Positions 21,587 to 34,654 of a stretch of DNA of 64,000 nt are shown here, piece after piece. Position 1 is the stretch's first letter; every line of letters starts with the position of its first letter. Below the pieces are notes generated by a model. That model searched no databases and was not told the origin of the DNA. It saw only the letters and a program-made list of their open reading frames with translations. Location: the NCBI GenBank assembly GCA_025890175.1, contig JANPYM010000001.1:1709004-1773003 (forward strand), in the 5' to 3' direction. The translations under genes were made by a program, and so were the position numbers. The DNA is from Ciborinia camelliae. Its lineage: Eukaryota; Ascomycota; Leotiomycetes; Helotiales; Sclerotiniaceae.

Positions 21587-24461
21587 CCCCATGAGCCCAG
21601 GAGATCATCGAGGCCGAGAGAGGACATATTCGAGAGAGGAGATGCGAGGACTCGCTTCTCCAGGTTAAAAAAGAAAATTGAGTCATCGAGGGTTAGACTG
21701 TCATGCCTGTCATGCCTAGGTCCTCATCAAATATAAATAATAAATAATAAAATTTTCCTTTGAAAATATTGTGCCAGTTAAAAAAAACATGTGAATGTGA
21801 ATTGGGAAAAAAAAAACCAAAATCCCAAATATTGAAGCCGAAAAAGTGATAAATCCGACCTAAAAATATGAAGATAAAAAGAAAAGATTGGAGAGAATCC
21901 TCATTCCTTCCGATATTCAATTTTGAACAGAGATGTGAGATTTAGTGCCTGTCACTTGGCGGGGAATAAATTCCTGGGGACTTTCCCATCCTTCCAAATA
22001 CACTGGGAGGGGGGTACGCGGAAACGAGAGGGAAACCATAGGGGAAGGGGTCCATAGGTTCTTGATATATGACTTCTCAATCTGGTTTGCAACTCCTTCA
22101 AATCTTGTTTACCCAAGACGTATTCTGCCCATCGTGTCACCAACAATATCTACTACAAGTGTGACTGACAAGAGTATGTAAAATTGATATATGCAACATC
22201 GGGAAGTTGGGTAAGAGCAATGAACTAGTGAGGATTGCTATGAAGGAGATGGATCGATCAGTAAAATGCCAGTAAACCCGGTAACTCGCCAGCATTTCCT
22301 TCGATGGCCCTTGAAACGGCAACTGTCAATTAACCTAACTAACGGTATAGTGACGAAAACTCAAATGTGAGACCCCACGAGAATGGACTGCAGTTTTCTT
22401 CGCTAATGCCAGTCATATAACCTTAGTGAGTGTTACGAATGTGTATATAGAGGACTCAATTGCGAATTGCGATACAAGATATGCAATGGAAGAGATATTA
22501 TACGATCCACAATGAAGGGAATCTACTTTGACACTGTAGATCAGCATGCATGGAATGGATGGTTGGTTGTACCATAGGATGTTAACAACTGACACGCAAT
22601 CTAGTGCCGTTGATCCGTATGAGATTGAAATTTCCAAGTGAACTAACTAATCTCATCGCAAGTTTCAATGTGAATGTTAATAATGTTTAGGGTAACCTTA
22701 ACCTAACCCCTTGCTCTTACTCTTACCTCGAGTCATCTCTTACTCTCATCACAAATTCAGAATCTTGAGTCGACACGTTTAATCTATCGGTGTACTCCGG
22801 AGTCCGTACCAGTCAGTACTCTCCTCAGAAAATTGTTCAAATAATATAAAAGTTTTTTTCTTCTTTCGTCTTTGGACCGTTTAGTTTGTTAGCACGGAGT
22901 TTTATACGCACGAGTACATTACTCCGACATGCCAACACAGCACGTGCCACAAAATCTCTAAGAGGAATAGTTTATAACTTCCCGAGGGGCCGCCGTGGTC
23001 CTTAGCGTTCGGAGTTTTATACTTTTTGGGCGCTCGAGGTTCACATTTGAAGATTGCCCCCATATTATATACCCCATACTAAAGTTTGAATCCTGAATCC
23101 TGAATCCTGATCAGATCTGATCTCACAGAGTTTTTTTTTGCCTGCGGGGTCTCAGATCGCAGCAAATGCATTCATGTTTGTGAAGTTGTGTATGGATTGT
23201 ATATGGATTGTGTATGGATTATGTATGGATTGGGTGTGAATTGTGTATGGATTATGTATGGATTTCTTTTCATGACTGAATCCGAACTCACCGAGCTCTT
23301 CCGCTATCAAAAACTTATGGAAGCATAATATCTAACCTATCATATATCCCTGGGATTTTCTTTTACAAATCATTTGGAATTTCAATTACAGTACAGTAAC
23401 AGTACAGTACCAGCACAGTACATACAGTAGAACCTGATATTGCCAAGGAAATTCCAATCCTGGTTGATTTGTTTGCGGACGCCAGATGGGGAGACGGAAC
23501 TCCTTCAATACATACAGTACTACAGTACTAGTCTACTACCTAGGAAACCATAGGGCGTCTATTATTGTTGAAGGGAGGGGGGCCTTGAGGATTACCAAGA
23601 TAGTACACACACCTACCTACACACACCTACACACACCTACACCTACATAACACACACAGTCTTTTCAATAGTGTTATAATCATTATTGGAAACCTCGAGC
23701 CTTTCCCCATGGGTTCAAGATATACATACATACTGCAGATCGATGACTGGCATGATACCGTCAAAACTCAATTATCAACTCAGTACCTAGTATCAACTAT
23801 TTAGGTAGTTAACGTAGGGAGGGAAGGTAGGTTGATATCTAATAATAGGTAACAACTGAAGAGAATACCAGAGTTTCAAACCATGCCATCGTGATAACTT
23901 CATAAGGTTAAGTGACGGGCGGGCTTTTCCTTATCCACCGACATCTGATATCCGGGGGTCCATCCATCCATGCATGATATCCCCATCCGTTGATTCGTTG
24001 AGGTCCTGTGGAGTTATCCCATTTCTCTTGTTTTTTCCTTTTCCTTGCAACTGAATCCTGATCCATCTTTCAAGTGCGCGAATCATTCATCCCAGACCGC
24101 TCCTCAGTCCTAAATTCCAAGTCCTCAAGCTGTGTTCTGATCCCAATAAGGGTTCCCGGAACCATACACATTCTTCTATAAACCCCTCATTAAGTTCAAA
24201 ACCATGGGTTGAAACGTGGTTCCGGGAAACATCACTAGAATCAAGAGCGGTCTGGGTTGGGTGGCGCGGAATCCAAAATGGGTTACATTCTGAATATAGG
24301 TTAGGAAGACTCTCATAGCTCAATCGATTATGTCTTTCCTTATAAAGACCCAATGCCCCGTTGATTGACCTTGGCAAATGCTTAGTACAACTTGATTTTC
24401 ACACATTCGCACGTTTACTTATCTTATTCTTATTGACAAGCAAGACAAGCAAGACAGAACC
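21587..24461. other. 2.9-kb region without supported gene
   Basis: Contains short direct repeats: TGAATCC units at about 23090-23110, a TGTATGGATT array at about 23185-23270, CAGTA units at about 23390-23430 and ACACACCTAC units at about 23610-23650. No frame resembles a protein family. The rightmost few hundred bases are the promoter of the MFS gene. Confidence 0.55.
23185..23270. repeat. Imperfect ~12-bp tandem repeat (TGTATGGATT)
   Basis: Seven or so copies of TGTATGGATT or close variants in tandem; units differ by single bases. Confidence 0.8.
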
Positions 24462-26132
24462 ATGGGGCAGACAGAGATTCTGGATTCCGATCCTTCCAAC
24501 ACGAGCGATACGGATATCGAGAAGGTGGAGGACAAAGTTCGTCACGATGACCTTCAACGAGATATGGATTTGGTCGAATTCCTTCCTGTCGACCCTGAGA
24601 ATCCTCAAAATTGGACATCGTTGAAAAAATGGACAATTGTTTTATCGTTGACTCTCGCAAATTTTAATTGCCTATGGTACTTGCTTCACCCTCAAGCCAT
24701 TACGATGACTCAAGTCTCAAAATATTGTACTAATGTTTACTCTACAGGGTAGCTTCAGGTTACTCACTTGCAATTCCCGAATTTATCGAAAAATTTGGCA
24801 CTTCAGCTGAAATTGCTACTCTGCCTTTGGTTATCTATGTGATTGGTTTGGGGTTCGGACCTATGCTTTTGGCACCTCTCAGCGAGTATTATGGACGAAC
24901 TCCAGTCTACTTGGCCAATTTCTTCTTCACTGGAGTGTTTTTACTCGGCACTGCTTTAGTGGACAATACTACGGGGTTCATAATCTTGAGGTTTATCACG
25001 GGATTCTTTGCTTCTGCATCAATCAGTCAGTACCTCCAACCATCGAATGCATATTATTGTTTACTAACAACTCGCAGCGAACATCGGAGGGACAATCGCC
25101 GATTTATTCCATCATGAACACACTGGTATGCCATTGGCAATCTACACCGTGACCGCAGCGGGAGGGTCTGCAAGTGGAATCTTTGCCTTCTCTTTTATCG
25201 CCCAATTTCATGGACTTCCTGGGGTCCTTTGGGCGATGTGCGGAGCCACGGCCGTATTTTTGCTCCTTCTATGCGTCTCGCTCAGTGAGACCCGTCATTC
25301 CGTGATCCTGCGTCGCCGCGCAGCTCGTCTCCGTAAAGAAACGGGCAATCAAAATCTCGATGTCCCGGTCGACATGCGTACACAGCCTGCTACCCAGGTT
25401 TTCGCCACCGCTCTCACTCGTCCATTTCACCTACTCTTCACCGAGCCTGTCATTCTTTTCACGGCTGCTTACAATGGATATCTCTTCGGAATTGCATTTT
25501 TATTCGACGGTGCATTTACCATCGTCTTCTCGGATGGCTATGGCTTCAATACTATTCAAACCGGACTTGCGAATCTAGGCGTTTGTGTCGGTGCACTTAT
25601 AGGTCCCGTCACCCATGTCTGGCAAGAGAGATACTATCTCCGCAAAGTCACAGCGGCCGATGGAACGATCAAAAATATACCCGAGGCAAGAGTTCAACTG
25701 AGTATCCTGGGCTCAGTTATATTCCCCATATCTCTCTTCTGGTTTTCGTGGTCTGCGCAGCCGGGAACCGTCCATTGGATTGTCCCCATCATCGCATCGG
25801 TATTTTATGGCTGGTCCTTCTATACAATTATCCAGATGACGTTTATGTATATCGAAGATACATACAAGGTGTATGCGGCCAGTGCGCTAGCCGGGGTATG
25901 TTTTGCAAGAAACATTATCGGGGGTACGTTTCCTTTGTTTGGCACGCAGATGTTTAACGCTCTGGGTGTACAATGGGCGGGGAGCATATTGGGATTCGCA
26001 GCGATTTTGTTAATGCCCATTCCGTATGTGTTGAGCAGATACGGGAGAGGGCTGAGGATGAGGAGTCCGTGGGCGAGGGTGCATATGGATGATTTGGGAG
26101 ATGATGAACTGGCCAGTGTTACTATAGACTGA
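24462..26132 (+). CDS. MFS multidrug/polyamine-type transporter (DHA1)
   Basis: Proton-coupled plasma-membrane exporter family. Exons 24462-24676, 24748-25025 and 25078-26132 give 515 residues. The N-terminal cytosolic region contains DPENPQNW, the usual lead-in to TM1 of fungal DHA1 drug transporters. LAPLSEYYGRTPVYLANF is the loop 2-3 signature (G-x-x-x-D/E-x-x-G-R) and ETRHSVILRRRAARLRKETG is the central cytosolic loop characteristic of this group. About 12 hydrophobic segments are present. The exon 2-3 junction uses a GTCAGT donor; it restores STNIGGTIADLF, close to the expected GxxGGTIGDLF. Substrate cannot be told from sequence. No biosynthetic partner is adjacent; the next gene is a mannosidase. 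Confidence 0.88.
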
Positions 26133-26995
26133 GATACAGATCATTTACTGGCTGTGCAAATTGGAATGAGCGACGAAGGAAGCGGCATTTTTTGGAGTTG
26201 GAATACCTGTTGATTTTTTAGGGCGCTTATGTTGGTTTTATGGACATGGAAACGATAGTAGCGACACTGTTAACTCTTAATGATTAGATGAGATAATATG
26301 ATTTATTGGAATGGCTCAAAAGTCTTTTTAAATTCCTTGAAGATTTTACCTAGTACGCCAGCTATTGATCTTGGGGGGCTCACACAAACACATCACCAAA
26401 ACTCGCACCGAGCCCTGATAAATTTCACTTACACTTACACTTTGATTTTCGCATTCCCACACCCATTCCCATTCCCATAGCCATACCCTGAAAACTATCC
26501 TAACAGTAGAGACCTATGAAAACCTTTGCAATGCAATCTTGCCCGAGATGCTTGGAATTGATAGATACGTGAGCACTGAGAAGAGACAGACTAGAAATGC
26601 TGGAATCCAGTTCTTGCCTGTGATGCCACTGTTTCCGGAAAATAACAGATCGATGCAAGGAAAGCTACAAAAGAACCGATGAGATCTCTAGCGAGATGTG
26701 CAAAATATCAAAGATTTTTAAGAGTTATATGTAGTTGATGTTTTGTTCATATGGCAAGCAGTTGGGATTGAACAAATCGACGAGTTTACCACGCGTCCCT
26801 CATTTGTTCTTGGTAACCTATACAGTGTTCGGAGATGGGTAATTATTAGATTCTTCCATTGCAACCTGTGAAATTCGCTGTGGTATTGATATACTATAAA
26901 AAACCATCATAATGCATAATTGCTAACCTTATCATTCCCATCCTCATGCCCGCACTCAATCCATCTCTCATAACTTCGTCATATCAGCCCCAAAC
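26133..26995. other. Convergent intergenic region
   Basis: 3' flanks of the MFS gene (+) and the mannosidase gene (-). No feature supported. Confidence 0.5.
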
Positions 26996-29900
26996 CTACA
27001 ATTGCAACCTGAACGTGCCAACCTCAAACGGCTTCAAAGTGATATCAATTTTTCCTCCCTCAACTTTAAGTTCCTCTTCGTCATCCTCCAAAACATTCGT
27101 CTTCCAAACCCTCTTCACATCTAGTGTCGTCTCAATCTTACCTCTACTAGTTCCACCTAAACTATCATAAATTCTCAGGATAATACTTTGTCCCTTCCTC
27201 TTCCTCAACTCGCCACGACTAACATCCTCATCATCTTCACCTCTCTTGACAGTATCTAGAATCAACGATGAATCTCCCGTAAGTTTGATTGGGCTTTCAA
27301 ATGCGCTGGCCTGGATATCTTTGGAAGCTTTGCAAACCTTTAATGGGTTGTTGAAGTTAAACGCTGTGCGGACAGTAGTTGATCCAAGAGTTCCCTGATG
27401 AGGTAAAATAGCCCAACGAATACGATGGCGACCCATATCTGCATGTGCATCTGGAGCTTTTGGGGCTCGCAGGAGTGATAAGCGCATCGTATTACCACAA
27501 GTAGCAAAACCGTATTTGCTATCATTCAAAATGGAAACACCATATCCATTCTCTGAGAGATCTGCAAATTTGTGACAGCATACCTCGAACTTGGCCATAT
27601 CCCAGCTATCTTAGTTAGTTATATATTCTAGGAATAGAGGTAATTCAAACTTACGTAGTGTTATAGTGGGTAGGTCTTTTTATGATACCGAATTGTGTCT
27701 CATAGGATGCTTCGGTATTTCGAACATCGACGGGGAATTCGACTTTGAGGAACTTCATACTTTCCCTCCATTCAACCTCACTTTCAACCTCAACATAAGA
27801 TTGTTGACCCTTGAAAGCGACCGAAAGACTAATATGAGTCTTCACCCAGCTATCTTCGCTAATCTTTGTTTCGGTCACGACACTGACTCTATGAGCATCG
27901 CTCTGTACAATCTTAGTATCTCCTGGAGGCAACTCCTTGCGTGATGCCAAGTGGAAGACCTCCACATCCCAAGCTTGCCAGTAAAGAGGCTTATCATCGA
28001 AGATAACAAGCTGGTTAGCTTTACCTCCTTTGGCCAGGACTTCTCTCTCCGCTTGTAGATCATACAAAGATGTAATAACTCCGCCTTCGACTTGGACTTT
28101 GAGTTGTTCGTTTTTTAACTCAAAAACACCTCTCTTGATCTCTTTGACAGTAACTTCTGGGGTATCGGCAATCTTGAAAGTTTTGATATTCAAGAGACTG
28201 CCTTGACCGCAAGCAACTCCCGCAGTATTATTACCAAATGAGACAATTTCTCTCCTGTGCCATGGCATGGTGTTCAGGGCCACAAGGTTATCATCCTTGG
28301 ATGAGTCTTCGGCTTCCTTCACACCTAGAGTCTTGTAAAGCTCCTTGAGAATCTTCTCGCCAGTCTTGAATACTTTTGCATACAGCTATTGCTTGTCAGT
28401 ATTGTATAGAATTGAACCTAAGCGCAGTTCACGTACCTCATCACTGTCATCGTAACACATTTCAATGGATGATCCGGGCAGGCAGTCGTGGAACTGGCAC
28501 AACAATACAGCCTCCCACATATCATCGATATCCTCTTTAGGATACTTAAAGTCCTTACTTTTAAGACTTGCGATTGTTGAAAGGAGTTCAATATTGTGCA
28601 ACATAATCTCCGAATTTCTGTTGTTGCGCTTATTGTTCGCTTGTGTTCTGGGCGATGTCAGAACAACTTGTAATGCGGATGGAATAAAAACTTACGTGTA
28701 GGTTCCACGATGAAGCTCAAAGTACAATTCACCGTACCACGTCACCAAATCTAGACCTTCAGATACCCTCTTCTCTAGGCGATCAAAGAAATCGTCTACA
28801 GAGTCACCCATATGAACTCTCGGCAGAAGTCCAACAGTATCACTCATTCCACGAAGACGTCTGAGCTTCTCAATCATCTGCCAAGTTGGTCCTCCACCAC
28901 CATCACCTTTTCCAAAGACAAGAAGTGAGGTCTCGTCTTGATCCATAGACTTATGCTGGGTTACTGACCTTCTGACATCACCGAAATCGGCATTCGCAGT
29001 GTATGTTTCTGAAGGAGCCATATGGCAAATGACTTGACTTCCATCAAGAGATACCCAATTGAATGTGGTATGCGGGAAGTTGTTGATGTTGTTCCAGCTA
29101 AGCTTTTGAGTGAAGAAACGGTTCATTCCCGCAAGACGGCACAACTGAGGAAGTTGACTGGAGTAACCGAATGTATCTGGTAGCCAAAATGTCTTGCTTC
29201 TTTCTCCAAAATTGCTCTCGAAGAATCTTTGGCCATATAAGAATTGGCGTACGAGGGACTCGCCACTGGGCAAATTGGTATCATGCTCGACCCAGCTGCC
29301 TCCAACAGGCTGAAATTTTCCCTGTTTGACCTTTTCCTTGACTCGGTCAAACACATATGGATAATACTCTTTCAACCATTTATATTGTTGAGCCTGTGAG
29401 ACGGCAAATCGATGCTCAGGGTAACGATCCATAAGATCGCACTGATTCGACCAAGACCTAGCAACCTTTCTTTTGGTCTCAGCCCATGGCCAAAGCCAAC
29501 AGGTATCAATATGGCAGTGACCGATACCATAAACAAGAGGCTTTGTACCAGTCTCATAGACCTTAGAAGAGCTGACATTCTCCCCCAAATATTCTTGTGC
29601 GATTTTTCGGCCTTTTATAATTGAGTCTTGGTTTCCTAACTCGAAAGCATCGATTATTTCATTTGCGACCCTCAATGCTTTATGTTGCTCCCATGAGTCC
29701 GATGGGAATTCTCTAGCAGCATCTCCAATTTCCCAGATATCAATCCACAAGGCTCGGGCCTCTACGTTTACAGCAACAATCTCAGCTTTCGACAGTTGGA
29801 AATATTTATTCGGGTTCGGAGGTTGAATGGAATCTCCACCTGGAGCATTACCAAACATTCCATTGCAGGCTGTGTTGGGAGTTAGCATTTATAGACATAT

Positions 29901-30490
29901 CAATCAACATGTGCATCTTACCCATCTCGATGTAAATTGTATGTTCCTTCCCATCGCGGAACTTGTCCGGCAAGATCCACTCAACTCTCTCACCACCTCC
30001 GGTCAATCCTTGAAGAGGGTTGCCGTTCTCAGTCCAAACCATACCTTCATTGTTCGCATCCCAATGTAACTCTAATAGGTCCTTCTTCAGAAACTCTGAA
30101 GGGACAGTTATTTGTACTTTGAACCAATGGGTTGACCATGAAGGACCAAAGGATTCACCAATATGTGTTGATCTGAAGTCATGGCTTGTGGCATCTTTGA
30201 AAGTAGGTCGAGAAAGGTCCGGCGCGTCCCAGACCGAAAGTTTGATATGTGGTTCTCCGGATACGATTCCCTCGTCCAACATACTATCCACGCGGATCCA
30301 TTAGCAGATGGAAAAATCAAGAGACTCAGATGGCATACGCTCGTAAGTTTTTCCCTTCATATTGACCACCGCCATAGAATTGGCCAATTCGATCTTTGTA
30401 AAGATTAGGTATCCATTTGCCCTTCGGTCCCTCGGACCTGACAGGATAAGAGCTCTTAAACTCGGTCCTTGGCGTAGTTTCACCACCCAT
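26996..30490 (-). CDS. ams1: Vacuolar alpha-mannosidase (GH38, Ams1)
   Basis: Hydrolyses terminal alpha-mannose from free oligosaccharides. In yeast Ams1 reaches the vacuole by the Cvt/autophagy route rather than through a signal peptide, and none is seen here. Six exons on the minus strand: 30490-30339, 30283-29922, 29869-28696, 28647-28437, 28385-27656 and 27606-26996. They give 1079 residues, close to yeast Ams1. Exon 1 holds NLYKDRIGQFYGGGQY, typical of the N-terminus. GIGHCHIDTCWLWPW carries the zinc-binding His and Asp, and FWLPDTFGYSSQLPQL contains the nucleophilic Asp. QFHDCLPGSSI gives a further active-site His/Asp. The C-terminal beta domain includes WDMAKFEVCCHKFADLSE. All five introns are 49-55 nt and keep frame. 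Confidence 0.95.
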
Positions 30491-31477
30491 AATTGGCAAT
30501 TGAATGACTTTATTGATGGACTCTCGATGATTTGAACTGAATGAACTGAACGTAGCAAAAGGTTGTAATTAGTAGCAGGTTGTTGAAGGTGGTTGAATGT
30601 TGTTTCAAGCAGCTCCGGGAAAGTGGTCCTTCATGGTGTTTACCTACTACGCCGCTTGTCACGTAGAAGTAGAAGTGGAGTTTAGACAGGGATAAGCTTT
30701 AGGAAAGTGCGGGGGACGGAGTGCTGAAAGCTATGAAACTGGCACGTGAAGGGGTTGGCAGATCAACAACTTACCTCGACATCATTCCCGGACCTGTGGT
30801 CACATTACAATCATAAATATGGTTTAAAGTCTGATTATCAATAGGTAGGTATATCAAGTGGAAAGAAGGCAAAAGCTGAAAAGAATCATATGAGGAATGG
30901 AGTCATGAGCACATTGAATACGAAGTTATATTGTATTCCAAGCCTTTGTGAGAGTGGTGAGGGTGGCAGAAAGATGCGGGGTTGAAAGCTGCAGGTACGG
31001 TATTTTTACGTTATAAGCATTGGATGCCACCATTGCCACCATAGAATATGATTCGCCGGTGGCAGAGTTATCTCTTTCTCTTTCTCTTCATATTTGTGAT
31101 GAGAATGAATTTGAAATGCATATTATCCGGGACATTGGGTATGGAGTATGGAACTACTAGGCAACTTGCAGCAAACCCCCAAATCTCATCCAACCAAATG
31201 TACATATGAAAGGGAGTCCTGTAGAGTATATGTTTATTATTTCTTATTTTTATTAATCTAGAACATCTAATAAATAGATATCCAACAAAAACTCGGCCTT
31301 TGTCTGACCTTTTCGGGAACCATCCATGTATTAAGCAATACTATGTTCCAAAGATAGAACTTCAGCAAGTTCTCAGAATTAGCCCACCCTCCACAAAAGG
31401 ACTTTTCGACCTCTGATGAAACCATCCATTACTTTTGGATTATGTCCTCTTATATTCGTACAATCTTGTACCCAAAA
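30491..31477. other. Intergenic spacer
   Basis: Promoter side of ams1 and 3' flank of the next minus-strand gene. No feature supported. Confidence 0.5.
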
Positions 31478-33484
31478 TCAAAGCCATTCGGATGCCCTTC
31501 CGTCTATCCACAAAAACAATTAGTATTGGGTTCTTGAGAAAAGAATATAAAGAAAAAACACATGAGAGAAATTGGGAACAAACCTGGAGTCTGATCCATA
31601 ATCCCAACCACCACAATTTGTTTTTTCAATTCCCTTCTCCTTCTCTCCTTCTTATTGATACTTAATTTTGCCTTCTCTATCACCTCGTGAATATGTTCAT
31701 TACCCTTTTGTATCACATCCGGAGCCCCTTTAATCCCCATGAATCCCGATTTTTTCGGCATGGGTGTATCTGGACCTGTTGGGCTTCTCTTGGCATTCGA
31801 AATTACTTCATCCCTTTCAGTCGGCGATGTCTTCGTACCAGACAGTCTTTTTAAAGCGCCTGAGAATTTTTCTCCCAGCGTTCCTGTTGATCCTCTTGAT
31901 TTTGGAGATTCTGGTGTTTTAGGAATTGAGAGAAAAGGAAAAGGACTTTTGAGGGGGTGTTTACCACTTGAAAATTCTCTCTTTCGGGTTTTCTTTGGTT
32001 CAGATGTAGTTATGTTTGGTGGTGCCATGGACGGTGTAAATGAGACTGTTGAGGGTCTATGAATACTCTGTTGTTGTTCACCAGCGAAGAAAGGGGCAAC
32101 AGGAGTGCGTGGTTCCCGATCTTCCGGGCTTTCGCTGAAATAGTCTTGTCGAATTTTCTTTGTTGGCACTACTAAGGGTGGTGGCATGAGTGCCATATCA
32201 TCATTTCGAAGCCCATGTCCTAGTGGATTTTCACCTCTGCTTTGATGTTCGTACCTTACTCTTTCTTGGTCTATCAAGTCCTCAAGGCTTGCATTGTAAG
32301 GCGAACCTCGATTTCCATTTGGTTCTTCTAAATGTCCTTGCATAAACCTTGATACACGTTCCTTGTATTCTGGTGACGTTACTAACGATTTCCCCGGCGA
32401 GCTGGCTGGACTTGATACATTGCTAGTGTTGTATTTGGAATGCAAATGCATTTCATCCTGCTGCATCGGAGAAACTGGGGCAGAATCAATAGGTTGGCTC
32501 TGTTGCGCCACTGTTGAATCCATGCCATCTTCCTGACTGTAGCTGCTTCCAGAACTGTCAGAGTCATCTGTAACTATATGTAATGATGACTGTCGGCTTC
32601 TTCCCTCTCTTATTTCCATAGTAGGGTCATAACCCGTTCTCTGCATGACTTTCGTTGCTGATTTTGTCATGGGTGGCTCAGGGGGTGGAGGTAGTGTTCT
32701 AGTTTCAGGCGAAGAATGAATTCTTGAGACTGTCTGCATAGTTTTATTTTCCTTTGTCAAAGCACCATCGTAACTAATCGAACCAGAAACATCCATGCTA
32801 GGCCTTGGAACCGGATCCCCATACTCACTCAACCTCCCATCGAGCCTCCTACTCCCCCTACCTAACCTCTTCATGAGGACACTTGGAATCGCCGGCAGTG
32901 GATCTTTACCACCAAAACTATACTCATCTCCCATCGTTACACTATGCGTCACTTTCGACCGCTTCAGAGTATCCAAACCATTTAGAGAAGCCGAAGTATG
33001 GCCCCACTGTGCCCATGGCCCTAACCGTGCATGTACATTTGACTGTAATTGAGATTGAGAGTGAGAGTGCGTGAGGGAATGTCGGCCTGATTGAAAAGTC
33101 GATGGTAATGTTGTTCGGAACTGTCTTTTGGCTGGAGATTCGTACGCCATAACGACTTCGAAAGCGGACGCAAACGGAGTGGCATTTTTGTTTTGAGAAA
33201 GGGTAACATAGGCATTTTCCGCAAAACGAACCCTGGCCACTTGACTAATATGGAATTATCGAGACAAAGACGAAAAGGAACCGATGCTAGATGAAGTATA
33301 GAAGAGGAAATATTCCAGAATGAAAGAAAAAGTTCTGAGGGTTGTTTGTGGAGTGATATTCCCGTGAAAGAAATCAAAACCTTTTTATAGCACGGAGGAT
33401 TTGCTATGAATTCTTTGCGAGGGAGTATTAAGAAACAAAGAATCGGGTCGAGAACTCACACCACTGCCGAGAGATGGATGACAT
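31478..33484 (-). CDS. Conserved fungal protein of unknown function (Ser/Pro-rich)
   Basis: Model on the minus strand: 33484-33462 (MSSISRQ and two bases), 33244-31584 and 31503-31478, giving 569 residues. The N-terminus reads QVARVRFAENAYVTLSQ; the middle ~400 residues are Ser/Pro/charged-rich and probably disordered. The last ~60 residues are dense in Lys/Arg (INKKERRRRELKKQ) and lead to IVVVGIMDQTPDGRASEWL. That C-terminal motif is recovered only when the 80-nt intron (31504-31583) is removed; without it the frame runs into an unrelated hydrophobic tail. I recall closely similar C-termini in other ascomycete orphans, so it is likely conserved, but I know no function. Exon 1 is the least certain part (217-nt intron, GTGTGAG donor); total length fits the frame. 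Confidence 0.65.
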
Positions 33485-34654
33485 ATACGAAACAGGAACA
33501 GGACGTTAATGAAAGATAATTAAATACTCGGCATCGTTAAACTACCAATGTTAAAGAATATGCTGATATACTGAGTAGAAAAAAAGATGGGAAGAAATCA
33601 ACAAAGGGCCAAAAAAGAAAACAACATCAAGATAGTCAAAATCCCCCATGAATAGAACGGGCTGATAGAGGAGTGGAAGAGTGGAGGAGTGGAGGATCTC
33701 AAGTTCTTTGGTGAGTGGCACTAGCATGTTGAGTGGAGGTGGACGGGTGGAGATATTAATTCCAACCGCAAATGGGACTGAGTGGGGGAGCTGAGGATTC
33801 TACTACTACCTCCCTACCTACCTAGGCAGGTTGTATGTAGTACGTTCTGCCTCCATATTATTATATACCTCGTGATCAAAAGCATCAATTACAAATGATG
33901 CTGTAAATTGTATGTTGGTTTGAATCAGCGCGTCCAATATTTTTGATTACCTAATCCAAAATATTAAATCTATTTCAAAACAATAGACTCATTTCAAATA
34001 AGGTTCATATATCCATTTTCAAACAATATATCTACTTCTCTTTTCAAATATTGAAAACTTGAATCTGGTCTACTAGTCCGGACTACTGGATGGACACCAC
34101 GCCGGTTGGTTTGTTCTTCAAGCAACAAATATACGGCAGCGGCTAGAGGTCCATTCCTGACATGATTGTGGATACAACAACGTGAATTGCATGTACTGAG
34201 CTGCATTTCTATGCGGCGTTTTCTTGAATGGTTGATAGATCCGAAATACCCGGACATCAAGCTCATTCAGGAGTCCAATCGGTAAACGGATAAGCTTAGA
34301 AAGCCCGGCATATAAATTAGCAGAACTGACATCAATACCCCATATCATTTTCGTGATATAAACCCGCAAAATACAGCGCTCTTCTTATCTTATACTGGGG
34401 GTTTAAGAGTGGATTCTGTGGGTTTCCTGTCCTTAATTTCTTTGTCATCACTGATCACTTTTCGGGATACTAGGTATACCGAGGGGCGAGTAGTATACTA
34501 TACCCATTCTTGTCATTACTCTACTTGTTATGGTGATATCCATAAGACCCATTTTCTGATTCAAAATGTATAAATATGGTTGTTATCTTTGTTATTCTGT
34601 TGTCAAGATGCGAAGATACTATCATTTCCATATCTTGTAAATACAAGTGAAAAG
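33485..34654. other. Divergent intergenic region
   Basis: Shared 5' region of the preceding minus-strand gene and the amidohydrolase gene. It contains CTACCTACCTAGG motifs near 33815. Small minus-strand frames at 34000-34370 resemble nothing known. Confidence 0.5.

Noticed and set aside
34118..34369. Small minus-strand frames upstream of the amidohydrolase
   Set aside because: No signal peptide, domain or Cys pattern; lie in promoter-type DNA.
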